Source of the DNA: Hymenobacter sp. DG25B
GTDB taxonomy: Bacteria > Bacteroidota > Bacteroidia > Cytophagales > Hymenobacteraceae
Reading direction: 5' to 3'
DNA: 64,000 bases
NCBI RefSeq assembly: GCF_000801315.1
Contig: NZ_CP010054.1
Coordinates: forward strand, 2,728,001-2,792,000
Position numbers and translations under genes: made by a program. The notes below the pieces were generated by a model. The model was not told the origin of the DNA. It did not search any database and saw only the letters and a program-made list of their open reading frames with translations. This document shows positions 50,439 through 58,870 of the stretch, piece after piece. Every line of letters starts with the position of its first letter. Position 1 is the first letter of the stretch.

Positions 50439-51848
50439 GTGAGGAAATCAGTAAAAAACATCCCCGCGGAGCTGCTTCGCGAAGTCGAAATCACCGACAT
50501 GGTAGCCGAAGGCAAGTGCCTGGTGCGCCGCGAGAATCTGGTCATTTTTGTAACCCAGGTAGCCCCCGGCGACGTGGTAGACCTGCGCGTAACCAAAGCC
50601 AAAAAGAACTTCTTGGAAGCCGTACCCACGCACTTCCATAAATACTCCGAGCTGCGCGTGCAGCCTTTCTGCGAGCATTTTGGCACCTGTGGCGGCTGCA
50701 AGTGGCAGCACCTGGGTTACGAAACCCAGCTTAAATTCAAGCACCAGCAGGTGGCCGATACCCTGCAGCGCATTGGCAAAGTAGCGCTGCCCGAAATACA
50801 GCCCATTCTCCCCTCTCCGGCCCAGACGTATTACCGCAACAAGCTGGAATACACCTTCAGCCACAATGGCTGGCTCACGAACGAGCAGATTGCCAGCGGC
50901 CACAACTACGACCGGCGCGTGCTGGGCTTCCACACGCCCGCCCGCTTCGATAAGATTCTGGACGTGAACCACTGCTGGCTACAGCCCGACCCCAGCAACC
51001 AGATCCGGCTGGCCGTGCGTGACTACGCCCACGAGCATGACCTGCCCTTCAACAACCTGGTTACGCAGGAAGGCTTCCTGCGCAACCTCATCATCCGCAC
51101 GGCTAACTCCGGCGACCTGATGGTAATTCTGCAGTGCTATTATGCCCACGATGCGCTGTTCCCGCTGCTGGACTACATCTACGAGCGGTTCCCGCAAATC
51201 ACCTCCCTCAACTACGTCCTCAACGACAAAGGCAACGAAACCTTCCACGACCTGGACGTGGTGTGCTACAAGGGAGAGCCGTACATTCACGAGGAAATGG
51301 AAGGCCTGCGCTTCCGCGTAGGACCAAAATCTTTCTACCAGACCAATTCCGAAGGCGCCTACAACCTCTACAAAGTCACCCGCGACTTCGCCCAGCTCAC
51401 CGGCTCAGAGCTGGTGTATGACCTCTACACCGGCGCCGGCACCATTGCCAACTTTGTGGCCCGCCAAGCCCGGCACGTAGTAGGCGTAGAGTATGTAGAA
51501 TCAGCGGTGAAGGACGCGTACATCAACTCTGAAATCAACGGCACTACCAACACCGAGTTTTACGCCGGCGACATGAAGGATGTACTCAACTCCGAATTCA
51601 TCGCCAAGCACGGCCGCCCCGATGTCATCATCACCGACCCGCCCCGCGCCGGCATGCACCCCGACGTAGTGGCCCGTCTGCTGGAAATGCGCGCCCCTCG
51701 TATCGTGTACGTTAGCTGCAACCCCGGCACCCAGGCCCGGGATTTGGAGCTGCTGGATGAGGCGTATAAGGTTACTAAAGTGCAGCCCGTGGATATGTTC
51801 CCCCATACGCACCACGTGGAAAATGTGGTGTTACTGGAGTTGCGGTGA
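50439..51848 (+). CDS. rlmD: 23S rRNA (uracil-5-)-methyltransferase RlmD
   Basis: 469 residues. Makes m5U in 23S rRNA (the RumA/RlmD family). TRAM domain at the N-terminus (VEITDMVAEGKCLVRREN); the [4Fe-4S] cysteines in CEHFGTCGGCKWQH and a later conserved Cys; SAM motif LVYDLYTGAGTIANFVARQA; the methyl-acceptor nucleophile in VYVSCNPGTQARDL and motif DPPRAGMHPDVV. The frame extends far upstream to 50025, but that stretch is antisense to the SDR gene. GTG at 50439 follows a -7 promoter motif and gives the normal family length. Confidence 0.92.
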   Translation: MRKSVKNIPAELLREVEITDMVAEGKCLVRRENLVIFVTQVAPGDVVDLRVTKAKKNFLEAVPTHFHKYSELRVQPFCEHFGTCGGCKWQHLGYETQLKFKHQQVADTLQRIGKVALPEIQPILPSPAQTYYRNKLEYTFSHNGWLTNEQIASGHNYDRRVLGFHTPARFDKILDVNHCWLQPDPSNQIRLAVRDYAHEHDLPFNNLVTQEGFLRNLIIRTANSGDLMVILQCYYAHDALFPLLDYIYERFPQITSLNYVLNDKGNETFHDLDVVCYKGEPYIHEEMEGLRFRVGPKSFYQTNSEGAYNLYKVTRDFAQLTGSELVYDLYTGAGTIANFVARQARHVVGVEYVESAVKDAYINSEINGTTNTEFYAGDMKDVLNSEFIAKHGRPDVIITDPPRAGMHPDVVARLLEMRAPRIVYVSCNPGTQARDLELLDEAYKVTKVQPVDMFPHTHHVENVVLLELR

Positions 51849-51855
51849 TACCTAT

Positions 51856-52221
51856 ATGAATGATATAAATATTACTGATTGGTTAAATGAATTAGCTGGC
51901 GAAAAACTTAGCTCCGTCGTTTTTGTGATGGATTATCTTCAACTGGATTTTGACGGCAACAGGTATACCATGTATATCTGGCCTGAAGTAATAATTGAAG
52001 AAAAAGTATTTCACTTTTCTGGTGAGCAATACAGGAATAAGCTGTGCGCTTTAATCACACAAGTTGTAAAGCACGTTGTCTACAAAGAGCGACAAAGCCT
52101 TGAAATTCATTTTGTAGACGGTAATCAAATTCGCTTATCTCTCAATCCTAATAACCCGGATATAGTAGCAGAAATTGGCATCTATACAGATGCTAGTGAA
52201 GCATGGATGGTACTCGAATAA
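51856..52221 (+). CDS. AT-rich protein of unknown function (121 residues)
   Basis: Begins MNDINITDWLNELAGEKLSS 7 bp after the rlmD stop. The composition (many Ile, Asn, Tyr, Val; A/T-rich codons) is very different from the GC-rich flanks. Beta-rich small acidic protein: VFVMDYLQLDFDGNRYTMYI, then QSLEIHFVDGNQIRLSLNPN. I do not recognise the family; the fold and size resemble immunity proteins or other horizontally acquired small cargo. It overlaps the next frame's alternative start. Probably a recent insertion at this locus. Confidence 0.65.
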   Translation: MNDINITDWLNELAGEKLSSVVFVMDYLQLDFDGNRYTMYIWPEVIIEEKVFHFSGEQYRNKLCALITQVVKHVVYKERQSLEIHFVDGNQIRLSLNPNNPDIVAEIGIYTDASEAWMVLE

Positions 52222-52232
52222 AAATCTACACC

Positions 52233-52607
52233 ATGGACTACACCAACGACCCCGAACTGAACGGCAAGTACCTCGGCACCATCACCAAGGATTTTGCTAC
52301 CGTTTCTGATACACTGATGGAGGCCTCCTCCCAGATTCGGAAGCGGGATATTTCGAAGTACCCGATTTTTGTGTTTGCCCGACAGGAGGTGCCACTGGGT
52401 GGTCTGCTCATCAATGCAGACGAGCTGAACCTGGAATGGCACGTTTTCGCCAGCTACCTGGAGCTGTTTGTGCAGCAGGGCATTGTGAGTCAGGAGGGAA
52501 TTGAAGCCTTTCAGAATACCTACCGTGACCCCAATGAGTACTGCTGCCTGTTCGTGCTGGATGAGGAGTTCACCAACTTCGTATACATCCCTTACCCGGA
52601 AGATTAA
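52233..52607 (+). CDS. conserved-looking hypothetical protein (124 residues)
   Basis: ATG at 52233 (MDYTNDPELNGKYLGTITKD); an in-frame start at 52203 overlaps the previous gene. Acidic soluble protein with aromatic-rich C-terminus (YCCLFVLDEEFTNFVYIPYP) and helical middle (TVSDTLMEASSQIRKRDISK). Normal GC-rich codon use, unlike the preceding gene. Function unknown. It ends just before a 39-bp inverted repeat pair. Confidence 0.65.
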   Translation: MDYTNDPELNGKYLGTITKDFATVSDTLMEASSQIRKRDISKYPIFVFARQEVPLGGLLINADELNLEWHVFASYLELFVQQGIVSQEGIEAFQNTYRDPNEYCCLFVLDEEFTNFVYIPYPED

Positions 52608-52608
52608 C

Positions 52609-52776
52609 TGTCATTGCGAGGAGGCACGACGAAGCAATCCGTCCTCTGCAATGTACTGAGCCCAAATAAATCAGAAAGCCCTTGACGTGTGCACTACGCG
52701 CCAAGGGCTTTCTGGTAAAAGGAAGTGTCGGCTGTGTAGAGGACGGATTGCTTCGTCGTGCCTCCTCGCAATGACA
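52609..52776. repeat. 39-bp perfect inverted repeat pair enclosing a hairpin
   Basis: Left arm 52609-52647 (TGTCATTGCGAGGAGGCACG onward) and right arm 52738-52776 are exact reverse complements. Between them lies a stem (GAAAGCCCTTG ... CAAGGGCTTTC) with T/A edges that could act as a terminator for the convergent hypothetical gene and thiL. The arm contains CGAAGCAATCC, a motif I recall in dispersed repeats of Bacteroidota, so this is probably a non-autonomous palindromic element. Confidence 0.85.
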
Positions 52777-52780
52777 ATTT

Positions 52781-53809
52781 TTAAAAGTGCTGCCAGCCCT
52801 GGGCGCGCAGGGGCACCGGCTGACCGGCTTTGGTAATCAGGTTGGCGCCTTCGCTCTTGTCTACCATGTGGCCGATGATGGTGATATCGGGGTGGTTTTT
52901 GAGCTTGTCGTGGTCGGAGAGCGGCACGGTAAAGAGCAGCTCGTAGTCCTCGCCGCCGTTGAGCATGCACATGATGGGGTCGAGGTTAAATTCCTCGGCT
53001 ACTTCCAGCGTGGGATTGGCAATGGGCAGGTTTTCGGAGAAGATGCGCGCGCCGGTGCCGCTGGCCTGGCAGAGGTGGAGGGTTTCGGAAGCCAGCCCGT
53101 CGGAAATATCAATCATGCTGGTGGGCACCACGCCCAGGTCGCGCAGCTCGTGGATGATGTCCATGCGGGCTTCGGGGCGGAGCTGGCGCTGCAGCACGTA
53201 GGGGTATTTGCTGAGCTCGGGCTGCGTTTCGGGGTCGGCCTGCCAGGCCTGCTTTTCGCGCTCCAGCACCTGCAGACCCAGAAAAGCACCGCCCAGGTCG
53301 CCGGTTACGCACAGCAGGTCGTTGGAGCCGGCCCCGCTACGGCGCACCGCTTTACCGTGTTCTACCTGCCCTAAAGCCGTGATGTTGATAGTAAGTCCAC
53401 CCCGGCTGGCCGTCGTGTCTCCGCCCACCAAATCCACATTATAGGCTTCACAGGCCAGGCGCATGCCTTCGTACAGTTCCTCAATAGCCTCCACTGAAAA
53501 CCGGGCACCAATAGAAATCGACACCACAATTTGCGTGGGCGTGGCATTCATTGCGGCAATGTCCGACACATTCACGGCTACTGCTTTGTAGCCCACATGC
53601 TTGAGCGGGCAGAACGTGAGGTCGAAGTGGATGCCTTCCACCAGCATATCTGTGCTCACCACTACGTCGTGGTTGGCGGCCGGAGCTATGATGGCGGCAT
53701 CGTCGCCAATTCCTAAAACGGTGCTGGGTTGATGGAGCGTGATGGTATTCTGAATGCGGTGGATAAGACCGAACTCCCCTACTTTATCGAGTGGCGTGAT
53801 GTCGCTCAT
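52781..53809 (-). CDS. thiL: thiamine-monophosphate kinase
   Basis: 342 residues. Phosphorylates TMP to thiamine pyrophosphate with ATP. PurM-like fold motifs: GEFGLIHRI, VLGIGDDAAII, STDMLVEGIHFDLTF, AAMNATPTQIVVSISI, DLVGGDTTASRGGLTINI, SMIDISDGLASETLHL and MLNGGEDYELLFTV. ATG at 53809; a TTG three codons upstream is less likely. Monocistronic on the minus strand. Other thi genes are not in the window. Confidence 0.94.
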   Translation of the reverse strand: MSDITPLDKVGEFGLIHRIQNTITLHQPSTVLGIGDDAAIIAPAANHDVVVSTDMLVEGIHFDLTFCPLKHVGYKAVAVNVSDIAAMNATPTQIVVSISIGARFSVEAIEELYEGMRLACEAYNVDLVGGDTTASRGGLTINITALGQVEHGKAVRRSGAGSNDLLCVTGDLGGAFLGLQVLEREKQAWQADPETQPELSKYPYVLQRQLRPEARMDIIHELRDLGVVPTSMIDISDGLASETLHLCQASGTGARIFSENLPIANPTLEVAEEFNLDPIMCMLNGGEDYELLFTVPLSDHDKLKNHPDITIIGHMVDKSEGANLITKAGQPVPLRAQGWQHF

Positions 53810-53944
53810 GGAATTCAATTAAATGAGGGTGCAAAAGTACAATACTCTACGGGCTGCGTGAAATACAGACAGAAGTTAGCCTATACTTATACAACTTGAA
53901 TGTGGCGCTAGGAGCGCAGTAGCTTGCGGGCTGATGTGAGGAGA

Positions 53945-54059
53945 GTAGCGCGAAGTTCCGGCTTCGCGTACGAGTAAAGCGAGTTCCTACGCGTTTACTC
54001 AAACGGCGCGTTTCCGCCCACTCGCTTCGCGAGTACGCGAAGCCGGAGCTTCGCGCTAC
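53945..54059. repeat. imperfect 27-bp inverted repeat with inner palindromes
   Basis: GTAGCGCGAAGTTCCGGCTT onward (53945-53971) pairs with its near-complement at 54033-54059 (one mismatch). The enclosed stretch holds further dyads (CTACGCG, CTCGCTTCGCGAG). It lies in the 393-bp gap between the thiL start and the TetR gene, and probably belongs to the same class of dispersed palindromic elements as 52609-52776. Confidence 0.8.
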
Positions 54060-54160
54060 AATCATTCGTCAGCTGACTGGACTTTGCTCTAGGCGCCATG
54101 TACTCGTTATGGCCATTCTTTCATAACCTCATCCCAAACAACTTCAGGTCGCAACAATCG

Positions 54161-54192
54161 TTTGCTAACGAACGTTAGGAATCATATCTTTG
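54161..54192 (+). promoter_or_regulatory. promoter with TetR-type operator for the paa operon
   Basis: -33 TTTG at 54161-54164, 20-bp spacer, and -7 TATCTTTG at 54185-54192, both matching the Bacteroidota consensus. The spacer holds the dyad CTAACG-AA-CGTTAG (54165-54178), which a TetR protein bound there would use to block RNA polymerase. The TetR gene starts 10 bp further on, so autoregulation together with paaABCD is likely. Confidence 0.7.
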
Positions 54193-54202
54193 TTGAACCC
54201 AT

Positions 54203-54793
54203 ATGGAACCGGCTACTCTCTCCCGCAAAGCACAGATTGACCAGACTGCTACGGCGCTGTTTCGGTCGCGGGGCTTTGCGGCTACCAGCATGCGGGAGTT
54301 GGCGTCAGCTTTAGGTATTGAAGCGGGCAGCATTTACTCGCACATTCGGAGCAAAGAGGAGATTCTGAACCGTATTTGCTTCCGACTGGCAGATGCTTTT
54401 TTTGCCGGATTTGAAGCATCGACTTACGATAAAGCGCAAACGATTGCAGAGCAGCTGCGCCGGGCCATTGAAAGCCATGTGCGCGTGCTTACCCAGGACG
54501 TGGCCGCTTCGGCGGTATTTCTGCACGAGTGGCGCCATCTCTCGGAGCCGGCCCGCACGGAGTTTCTTACACTGCGCGAGCAGTATGAAGCTGGTTTTCG
54601 CGAATTGATTCAGCAGGGCCTGACTACCGGTGAGCTTCATGCTCCCGATGCCGGCTTTGCCACGCTTACGCTTCTGGCCAGCCTGAACTGGCTGCCTACC
54701 TGGTACAAACCCAACGGCAAACTCAGCCCCGATGACATAGCACACCGCCTGGCGGAGCAACTGTTGCGCGGACTGGCCGGCCCCACCCAATAA
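54203..54793 (+). CDS. paaR: TetR-family repressor, probable PaaR
   Basis: 196 residues. N-terminal HTH: ALFRSRGFAATSMRELASAL and GIEAGSIYSHIRSKEEILNR. A C-terminal ligand domain follows (residues 60-196; VFLHEWRHLSEPARTEFLTL). First gene before paaA (30-bp gap). In PaaR-type systems phenylacetyl-CoA releases the repressor. The assignment rests on position and on the dyad CTAACG-N2-CGTTAG upstream, so the gene name is an inference. Confidence 0.8.
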   Translation: MEPATLSRKAQIDQTATALFRSRGFAATSMRELASALGIEAGSIYSHIRSKEEILNRICFRLADAFFAGFEASTYDKAQTIAEQLRRAIESHVRVLTQDVAASAVFLHEWRHLSEPARTEFLTLREQYEAGFRELIQQGLTTGELHAPDAGFATLTLLASLNWLPTWYKPNGKLSPDDIAHRLAEQLLRGLAGPTQ

Positions 54794-54823
54794 TTTACTT
54801 CCCACCATTTACCCCAGCGCATT

Positions 54824-55813
54824 ATGTACGGCGGAGGAAACACTTTTGAAGCACCGGTTAAGGCCGATGGCTTAGAAAACGAAGACCCGATTCTGTTGGC
54901 CGAGTTTGAGGCACGCATTGCCCGGGGCGAGAAAATTGAGCCCTCAGACTGGATGCCGGCCCTGTACCGCAAGCAGCTCATCCGTATGATTGAGCAGCAT
55001 GCGCACTCGGAAATTATTGGCTCCCTGCCCGAAGGTACCTGGATTACCCGCGCGCCCGGCTTCCGCCGCAAAATGGCCCAGATGGCCAAAGTGCAGGACG
55101 AAGTAGGCCACGCGCAACTGCTGTACTCGGCCGCTGAAACGCTGGGTAAAACCCGGGAGCAGATGCTGTCTGACCTCATCAACGGCAAGTCGAAGTACAG
55201 CAACGTCTTCAACTACCCCACCCCCACCTGGGCCGACTCCAACGTTATTTCCTGGCTGATTGATGCCGGCGCCATTGTAAACCAGCTGGCCAACGCCAAG
55301 GGCAGCTATGGCCCCTACTGCCGGGCTCTGGACCGGATTTGCGCCGAGGAAGCCTTCCACCTGAAGTACGGCCACGATGCCGTAACGCACATGGCAACCG
55401 GCACGCCCACCCAGCGCCGCATGATGCAGGAGGCCCTGAACCGCTGGTGGCCCGCCATCATGACTTTCTTCGGTCCCGCCGACAAGATGAGCACGCACAC
55501 GGAAATCCTGATGCGTTGGAAGGTGAAGATGGCCACCAACGACGACTGCCGTCAGCAGTTTCTGGATATGTACGTGCCCAAAATCTGGGAGCTGGGCCTC
55601 ACTCTGCCCGACCCCAACCTGCACAAAAACGAAGAAACCGGCCAGTGGGAGTTCACCGAGCCCGACTGGGAAGACTTCAAGCGCGTGATTAACGGCGACG
55701 GCCCCTGCAACAAGGAGCGCCTGGCTGTGCGCCGCGCTGCCGAAGAAAACGGTGCCTGGGTACGCCGCGCCCTGCTTTCGCCCCAGGCCAAATATGTAAA
55801 GCCGCTGGCCTAG
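54824..55813 (+). CDS. paaA: 1,2-phenylacetyl-CoA epoxidase subunit A
   Basis: 329 residues; catalytic alpha subunit of the di-iron monooxygenase that epoxidises the ring of phenylacetyl-CoA. Ferritin-like helices with the di-iron ligands: [31 protein letters not shown] (E-xx-H) and [20 protein letters not shown] (E-xx-H). Substrate and PaaC-contact regions [20 protein letters not shown] and [13 protein letters not shown] are intact. Length is normal. First catalytic gene after paaR. Confidence 0.95.
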   Translation: MYGGGNTFEAPVKADGLENEDPILLAEFEARIARGEKIEPSDWMPALYRKQLIRMIEQHAHSEIIGSLPEGTWITRAPGFRRKMAQMAKVQDEVGHAQLLYSAAETLGKTREQMLSDLINGKSKYSNVFNYPTPTWADSNVISWLIDAGAIVNQLANAKGSYGPYCRALDRICAEEAFHLKYGHDAVTHMATGTPTQRRMMQEALNRWWPAIMTFFGPADKMSTHTEILMRWKVKMATNDDCRQQFLDMYVPKIWELGLTLPDPNLHKNEETGQWEFTEPDWEDFKRVINGDGPCNKERLAVRRAAEENGAWVRRALLSPQAKYVKPLA

Positions 55814-55926
55814 TAAGCCAGTCAGCTATTCAAGCATTGAAATATGGGTTCTGAGTTGTAGAGCAAGCGTCCCACCCCGCCCCACCCCTCGGCATTCAGA
55901 ATTCATATTTCATAATTTTCCCACCT

Positions 55927-56610
55927 GTGCTCCACTCCCTCGACCCGCGCATTAACCGTTTAGGTTTGCCGGATACTCCTCCGCCTCCACCCGATAAATC
56001 TCAGCTGGATCAGTTCGAGACCTACGAAGTCTTTCATCAGAAAAAAGAAGGCGCCGCCTACGTGTATGTAGGCCCCGTGCACGCGCCTTCAGCTGATGTG
56101 GCGTTTCTCTTTGCCAAAGAGCAGTACAGCCGCCGCTTCCCCTGCACGGGCATGTGGGTAGTGCCCACCACCAGCATTCAGCTGACGGGATACGTAGGCG
56201 ACACGGAATCAGTATATGACACGCTGCCCGCCGACCGCGGCGAAGTACCGGCAACGGAACCTACCGAGGAAACCCAGGCGGCTGCCACATACGCGGCCGG
56301 GGAAGGGGAAGAAGACTACGACATCTTCCATCTGAAAAAACGTGGCAAAGCGCACACACACGTAGGCAAAGTGCAGGCCGCTACGCCCGGCCAGGCGCTG
56401 CAGGTAGCCAAAGCCGTTTTCGGTGAGCAGCGCCCTGTGGTGAATGCATGGGTGGTGCGCTCGGCGGATGTGCTGCGCTCCGAGGAGGACGACAAGGATA
56501 TTTGGGCCACTAACCCGGAGAAAAAGTACCGCGAAGCCCTGGCCTACCGCGTGCAGGACCGCATTGAGCGCTTCAAACAAGAACAACACCAAAACGCCCC
56601 CCAAGCCTGA
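55927..56610 (+). CDS. paaB: 1,2-phenylacetyl-CoA epoxidase subunit B, tandem duplicated domains
   Basis: 227 residues, about twice the usual PaaB length (about 95). It holds two PaaB domains: residues 29-90 (QFETYEVFHQKKEGAAYVYV, then LFAKEQYSRRFPCTGMWVVP) and 129-190 (DYDIFHLKKRGKAHTHVGKV, then AKAVFGEQRPVVNAWVVRSA), joined by a Pro/Glu-rich linker. PaaB bridges PaaA and PaaC in the complex. GTG start at 55927; no earlier ATG exists in frame. The duplication could supply both bridging copies in one chain. Confidence 0.85.
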   Translation: MLHSLDPRINRLGLPDTPPPPPDKSQLDQFETYEVFHQKKEGAAYVYVGPVHAPSADVAFLFAKEQYSRRFPCTGMWVVPTTSIQLTGYVGDTESVYDTLPADRGEVPATEPTEETQAAATYAAGEGEEDYDIFHLKKRGKAHTHVGKVQAATPGQALQVAKAVFGEQRPVVNAWVVRSADVLRSEEDDKDIWATNPEKKYREALAYRVQDRIERFKQEQHQNAPQA

Positions 56611-56615
56611 ACGTC

Positions 56616-57371
56616 GTGAATCAAGCAGCTCTCAAAGACCTCCTGTACCGCCTCGCCGACGACCAGCTGATTCTGGGTCACCGCAATTCTGAATGGAATG
56701 GCCTGGGCCCCATTCTGGAGGAAGATATTGCCTTTTCCTCCATGGCGCAGGACAAGCTGGGCCACAGCCTGCAGCTGTATTTGCTGCTGAACCAGCTGGG
56801 CGAAGCTGAGCCGGATACGGTAGCCTTCACCCGCAACGCGCCCCAGTTTCACTGCAGCCAGCTGGTGGAGTTGCCCATTGGCGAGTATGATTTCAGTTTG
56901 ATCCGCCACTTCCTCTACGATCATGCCGAGCTGCTGCGCTTTGAAGCTCTGGGCCAGAGCAGCTATGAGCCGCTGGCTCAGGTAGCCCGCAAACTGAAAG
57001 GCGAACTGAAGTACCACGTACTGCACGCCAATACCTGGGTAAAGCGCCTGGGCTCCAGCACCGAGGAAGCCATTGAGCGCCTGCAACAGTCTCTGAACTA
57101 CGCGCTGCCCTATGCGCTGGGCTTGTTTGAGAAAACAGATCAGGAAGAAGCCATTATAGCCGAAGGTATTTTCATCGGTGAAGATGCCCTGAAGGGTCGT
57201 TGGGAAGAAAGCATCCGGACTGTGCTGAGCCAGACGGCCTTACAACTGCCCGACCTGCGGACCCTTACGCCCGTGTACGGCGGCCGTACCGGAGAGCACA
57301 CCGAGTACCTGCAGCCCCTGCTGGACGAAATGGCCGAAGTATTCCGCCTCGACCCCACGGCTGACTGGTAA
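56616..57371 (+). CDS. paaC: 1,2-phenylacetyl-CoA epoxidase subunit C
   Basis: 251 residues, structural ferritin-like partner of PaaA. Helix motifs include LADDQLILGHRNSEWNGLGP, LEEDIAFSSMAQDKLGHSLQ (E-xx-H retained), LRFEALGQSSYEPLAQVARK and ELKYHVLHANTWVKRLGS. GTG start 5 bp after the paaB stop, so co-translated. Followed by a 253-bp gap filled with repeats before paaD. Confidence 0.94.
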   Translation: MNQAALKDLLYRLADDQLILGHRNSEWNGLGPILEEDIAFSSMAQDKLGHSLQLYLLLNQLGEAEPDTVAFTRNAPQFHCSQLVELPIGEYDFSLIRHFLYDHAELLRFEALGQSSYEPLAQVARKLKGELKYHVLHANTWVKRLGSSTEEAIERLQQSLNYALPYALGLFEKTDQEEAIIAEGIFIGEDALKGRWEESIRTVLSQTALQLPDLRTLTPVYGGRTGEHTEYLQPLLDEMAEVFRLDPTADW

Positions 57372-57443
57372 TCAGCCTAATCTTCTGTCATACCGAAAAG
57401 GTGCGCATCAAGCCAGGGACCGACACATCTCGCCTACTTCGCC

Positions 57444-57545
57444 TGTCATCCTGACGAAGGAAGGACCTTATCCCGCTAGCACGAGTCGTTTTGTTCAAAT
57501 TATCGTGCCGCCGTGAGAAGGTCCTTCCCTAGGCTCAACATGACA
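57444..57545. repeat. imperfect inverted repeat in the paaC-paaD gap
   Basis: TGTCATCCTGACGAAGGAAG onward (57444-57469) pairs imperfectly with 57518-57545, which ends AACATGACA. A second related half (GAGATGCTTCGGCTCTGCTC, 57570-57589) ending AGCATGACGG follows at once. These resemble dispersed palindromic elements with TGTCAT/ATGACA ends like the one at 52609-52776. The 253-bp gap has no gene. Confidence 0.7.
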
Positions 57546-57624
57546 GTTACTTTGGCAACCTCAGCACGCGAGATGCTTCGGCTCTGCTCAGCATGACGGT
57601 CTATTTAATTAACGCGCAACGCAC

Positions 57625-58104
57625 ATGGATAAGCCCACGATACTAACCTGGCTGGAAGAAGTGAAGGACCCCGAAATACCGGTGCTTTCCCTGGTTGATC
57701 TGGGCGTTATCCGGGACGTGGTGCTGCAGGAAGACGGTGGTGTGCTGGTAAAAATGACCCCTACCTTTTCCGGCTGCCCGGCCATGGATTACATGCAGCG
57801 CGACGTGGAGCGGGTACTGCATGCCCACGGCGTAGAGAACGTGCAGATTGAAATGAGCTTTGAGGAGCCCTGGAACACCAACATGGTGAGCGAGAAGGGA
57901 CGCCTGGCGTTGAAGAACTTTGGACTAGCCCCGCCGCCCATGTATAACCAGGTGCTGGATCTGGATATTCTGGAGTACGCCACCTGCCCTTACTGCAACA
58001 GCCAGAATACAGAAATGCGCACACCTTTTGGCGCTACACTATGCCGCTCCATGCACTACTGCCATAATTGCCGGCAGATGTTTGAGCAGTTCAAGCCCGT
58101 GTAA
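57625..58104 (+). CDS. paaD: PaaD, Fe-S assembly factor for the epoxidase
   Basis: 159 residues. MIP18/SufT domain (residues 1-90: LEEVKDPEIPVLSLVDLGVI, TFSGCPAMDYMQRDVERVL) followed by a zinc-ribbon-like tail with two CxxC pairs (CPYCNSQNTEMRTPFGATLC, then CHNC). PaaD helps mature the [2Fe-2S] of PaaE. Separated from paaC by repeats but on the same strand, it may need its own promoter. Confidence 0.9.
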   Translation: MDKPTILTWLEEVKDPEIPVLSLVDLGVIRDVVLQEDGGVLVKMTPTFSGCPAMDYMQRDVERVLHAHGVENVQIEMSFEEPWNTNMVSEKGRLALKNFGLAPPPMYNQVLDLDILEYATCPYCNSQNTEMRTPFGATLCRSMHYCHNCRQMFEQFKPV

Positions 58105-58155
58105 TTTTATTCGGCCTTATCTCACTATTTCGCTTTTTGCGGCGTTATTGCTGTC

Positions 58156-58743
58156 ATGAAAAAAATCCTGCCGCTGGCCCTTTTCTTACTTATGGCCGGC
58201 CTCGATGCCTGTAACCGCACTCCCGCACCCATTGATCCGGCCTCGCCGGCAGCAGCAAAAGCCCAGATCAGCGTGCTGCAAGACACTGTGGAAGCCCGCT
58301 GGACGGAAATGATAACCAGCGACAACGCCAAACATAGCGCTACCCGGCAAATCATCCGGGAACTGCAGGACCAGCCCGGCACCGACCGCACGCAGCTTCA
58401 GCAGCTGCTGAAAGCCAACAACCGTCTGAAGGGCTTGCGCTACAATCAGCAAACCATGCAGGAATCTGCCCGGATTGATGCTTATGATGCCGCCCAGGAT
58501 TCCGTACTGCGGGCTGTATATACCGTGGCGCTACCCGAGGCCGGCCAGAAAAGTGAGCTGGTGCGTAACCTTACCGAAGGAATTCAGCAGTCGGATGCCG
58601 AGGTGGTGGCCTTCCGGGTGCGCTACGATAAAGCCGCCCAACGCTTCAACGACTACCTACAGCTCCATCAAGCCGAACTATCTGAGCTGGGTGGCAAATA
58701 TGCCAAGCTAAAGCCGCTGCCGCTGTTTACCATTCAGCAGTAA
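58156..58743 (+). CDS. predicted lipoprotein of unknown function
   Basis: 195 residues. Signal and lipobox LALFLLMAGLDAC with Cys19, so it is probably membrane-anchored. The mature part is largely helical: AAAKAQISVLQDTVEARWTE, LQQLLKANNRLKGLRYNQQT and EVVAFRVRYDKAAQRFNDYL. The YDKAAQRFNDYL segment recalls the LemA-like family, but I would not name it LemA. 51 bp after paaD; possibly read through from the paa genes. Confidence 0.75.
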   Translation: MKKILPLALFLLMAGLDACNRTPAPIDPASPAAAKAQISVLQDTVEARWTEMITSDNAKHSATRQIIRELQDQPGTDRTQLQQLLKANNRLKGLRYNQQTMQESARIDAYDAAQDSVLRAVYTVALPEAGQKSELVRNLTEGIQQSDAEVVAFRVRYDKAAQRFNDYLQLHQAELSELGGKYAKLKPLPLFTIQQ

Positions 58744-58763
58744 CTTCTGTACGCTTTAAACGA

Positions 58764-58806
58764 CAACGCCCGACCGGCTAGAAAATTTCCAGTTGGTCGG
58801 GCGTTG
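58764..58806. terminator. GC-rich hairpin after the lipoprotein gene
   Basis: CAACGCCCGACC pairs perfectly with GGTCGGGCGTTG around a 19-nt A/T-rich loop. No T-run follows (CTGTGC), so termination may be Rho-assisted. Confidence 0.6.
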
Positions 58807-58870
58807 CTGTGCAACCTTACGGCCGAACATAGAATCTGCTCTATACACACCTTATCTACTACTCAATATT

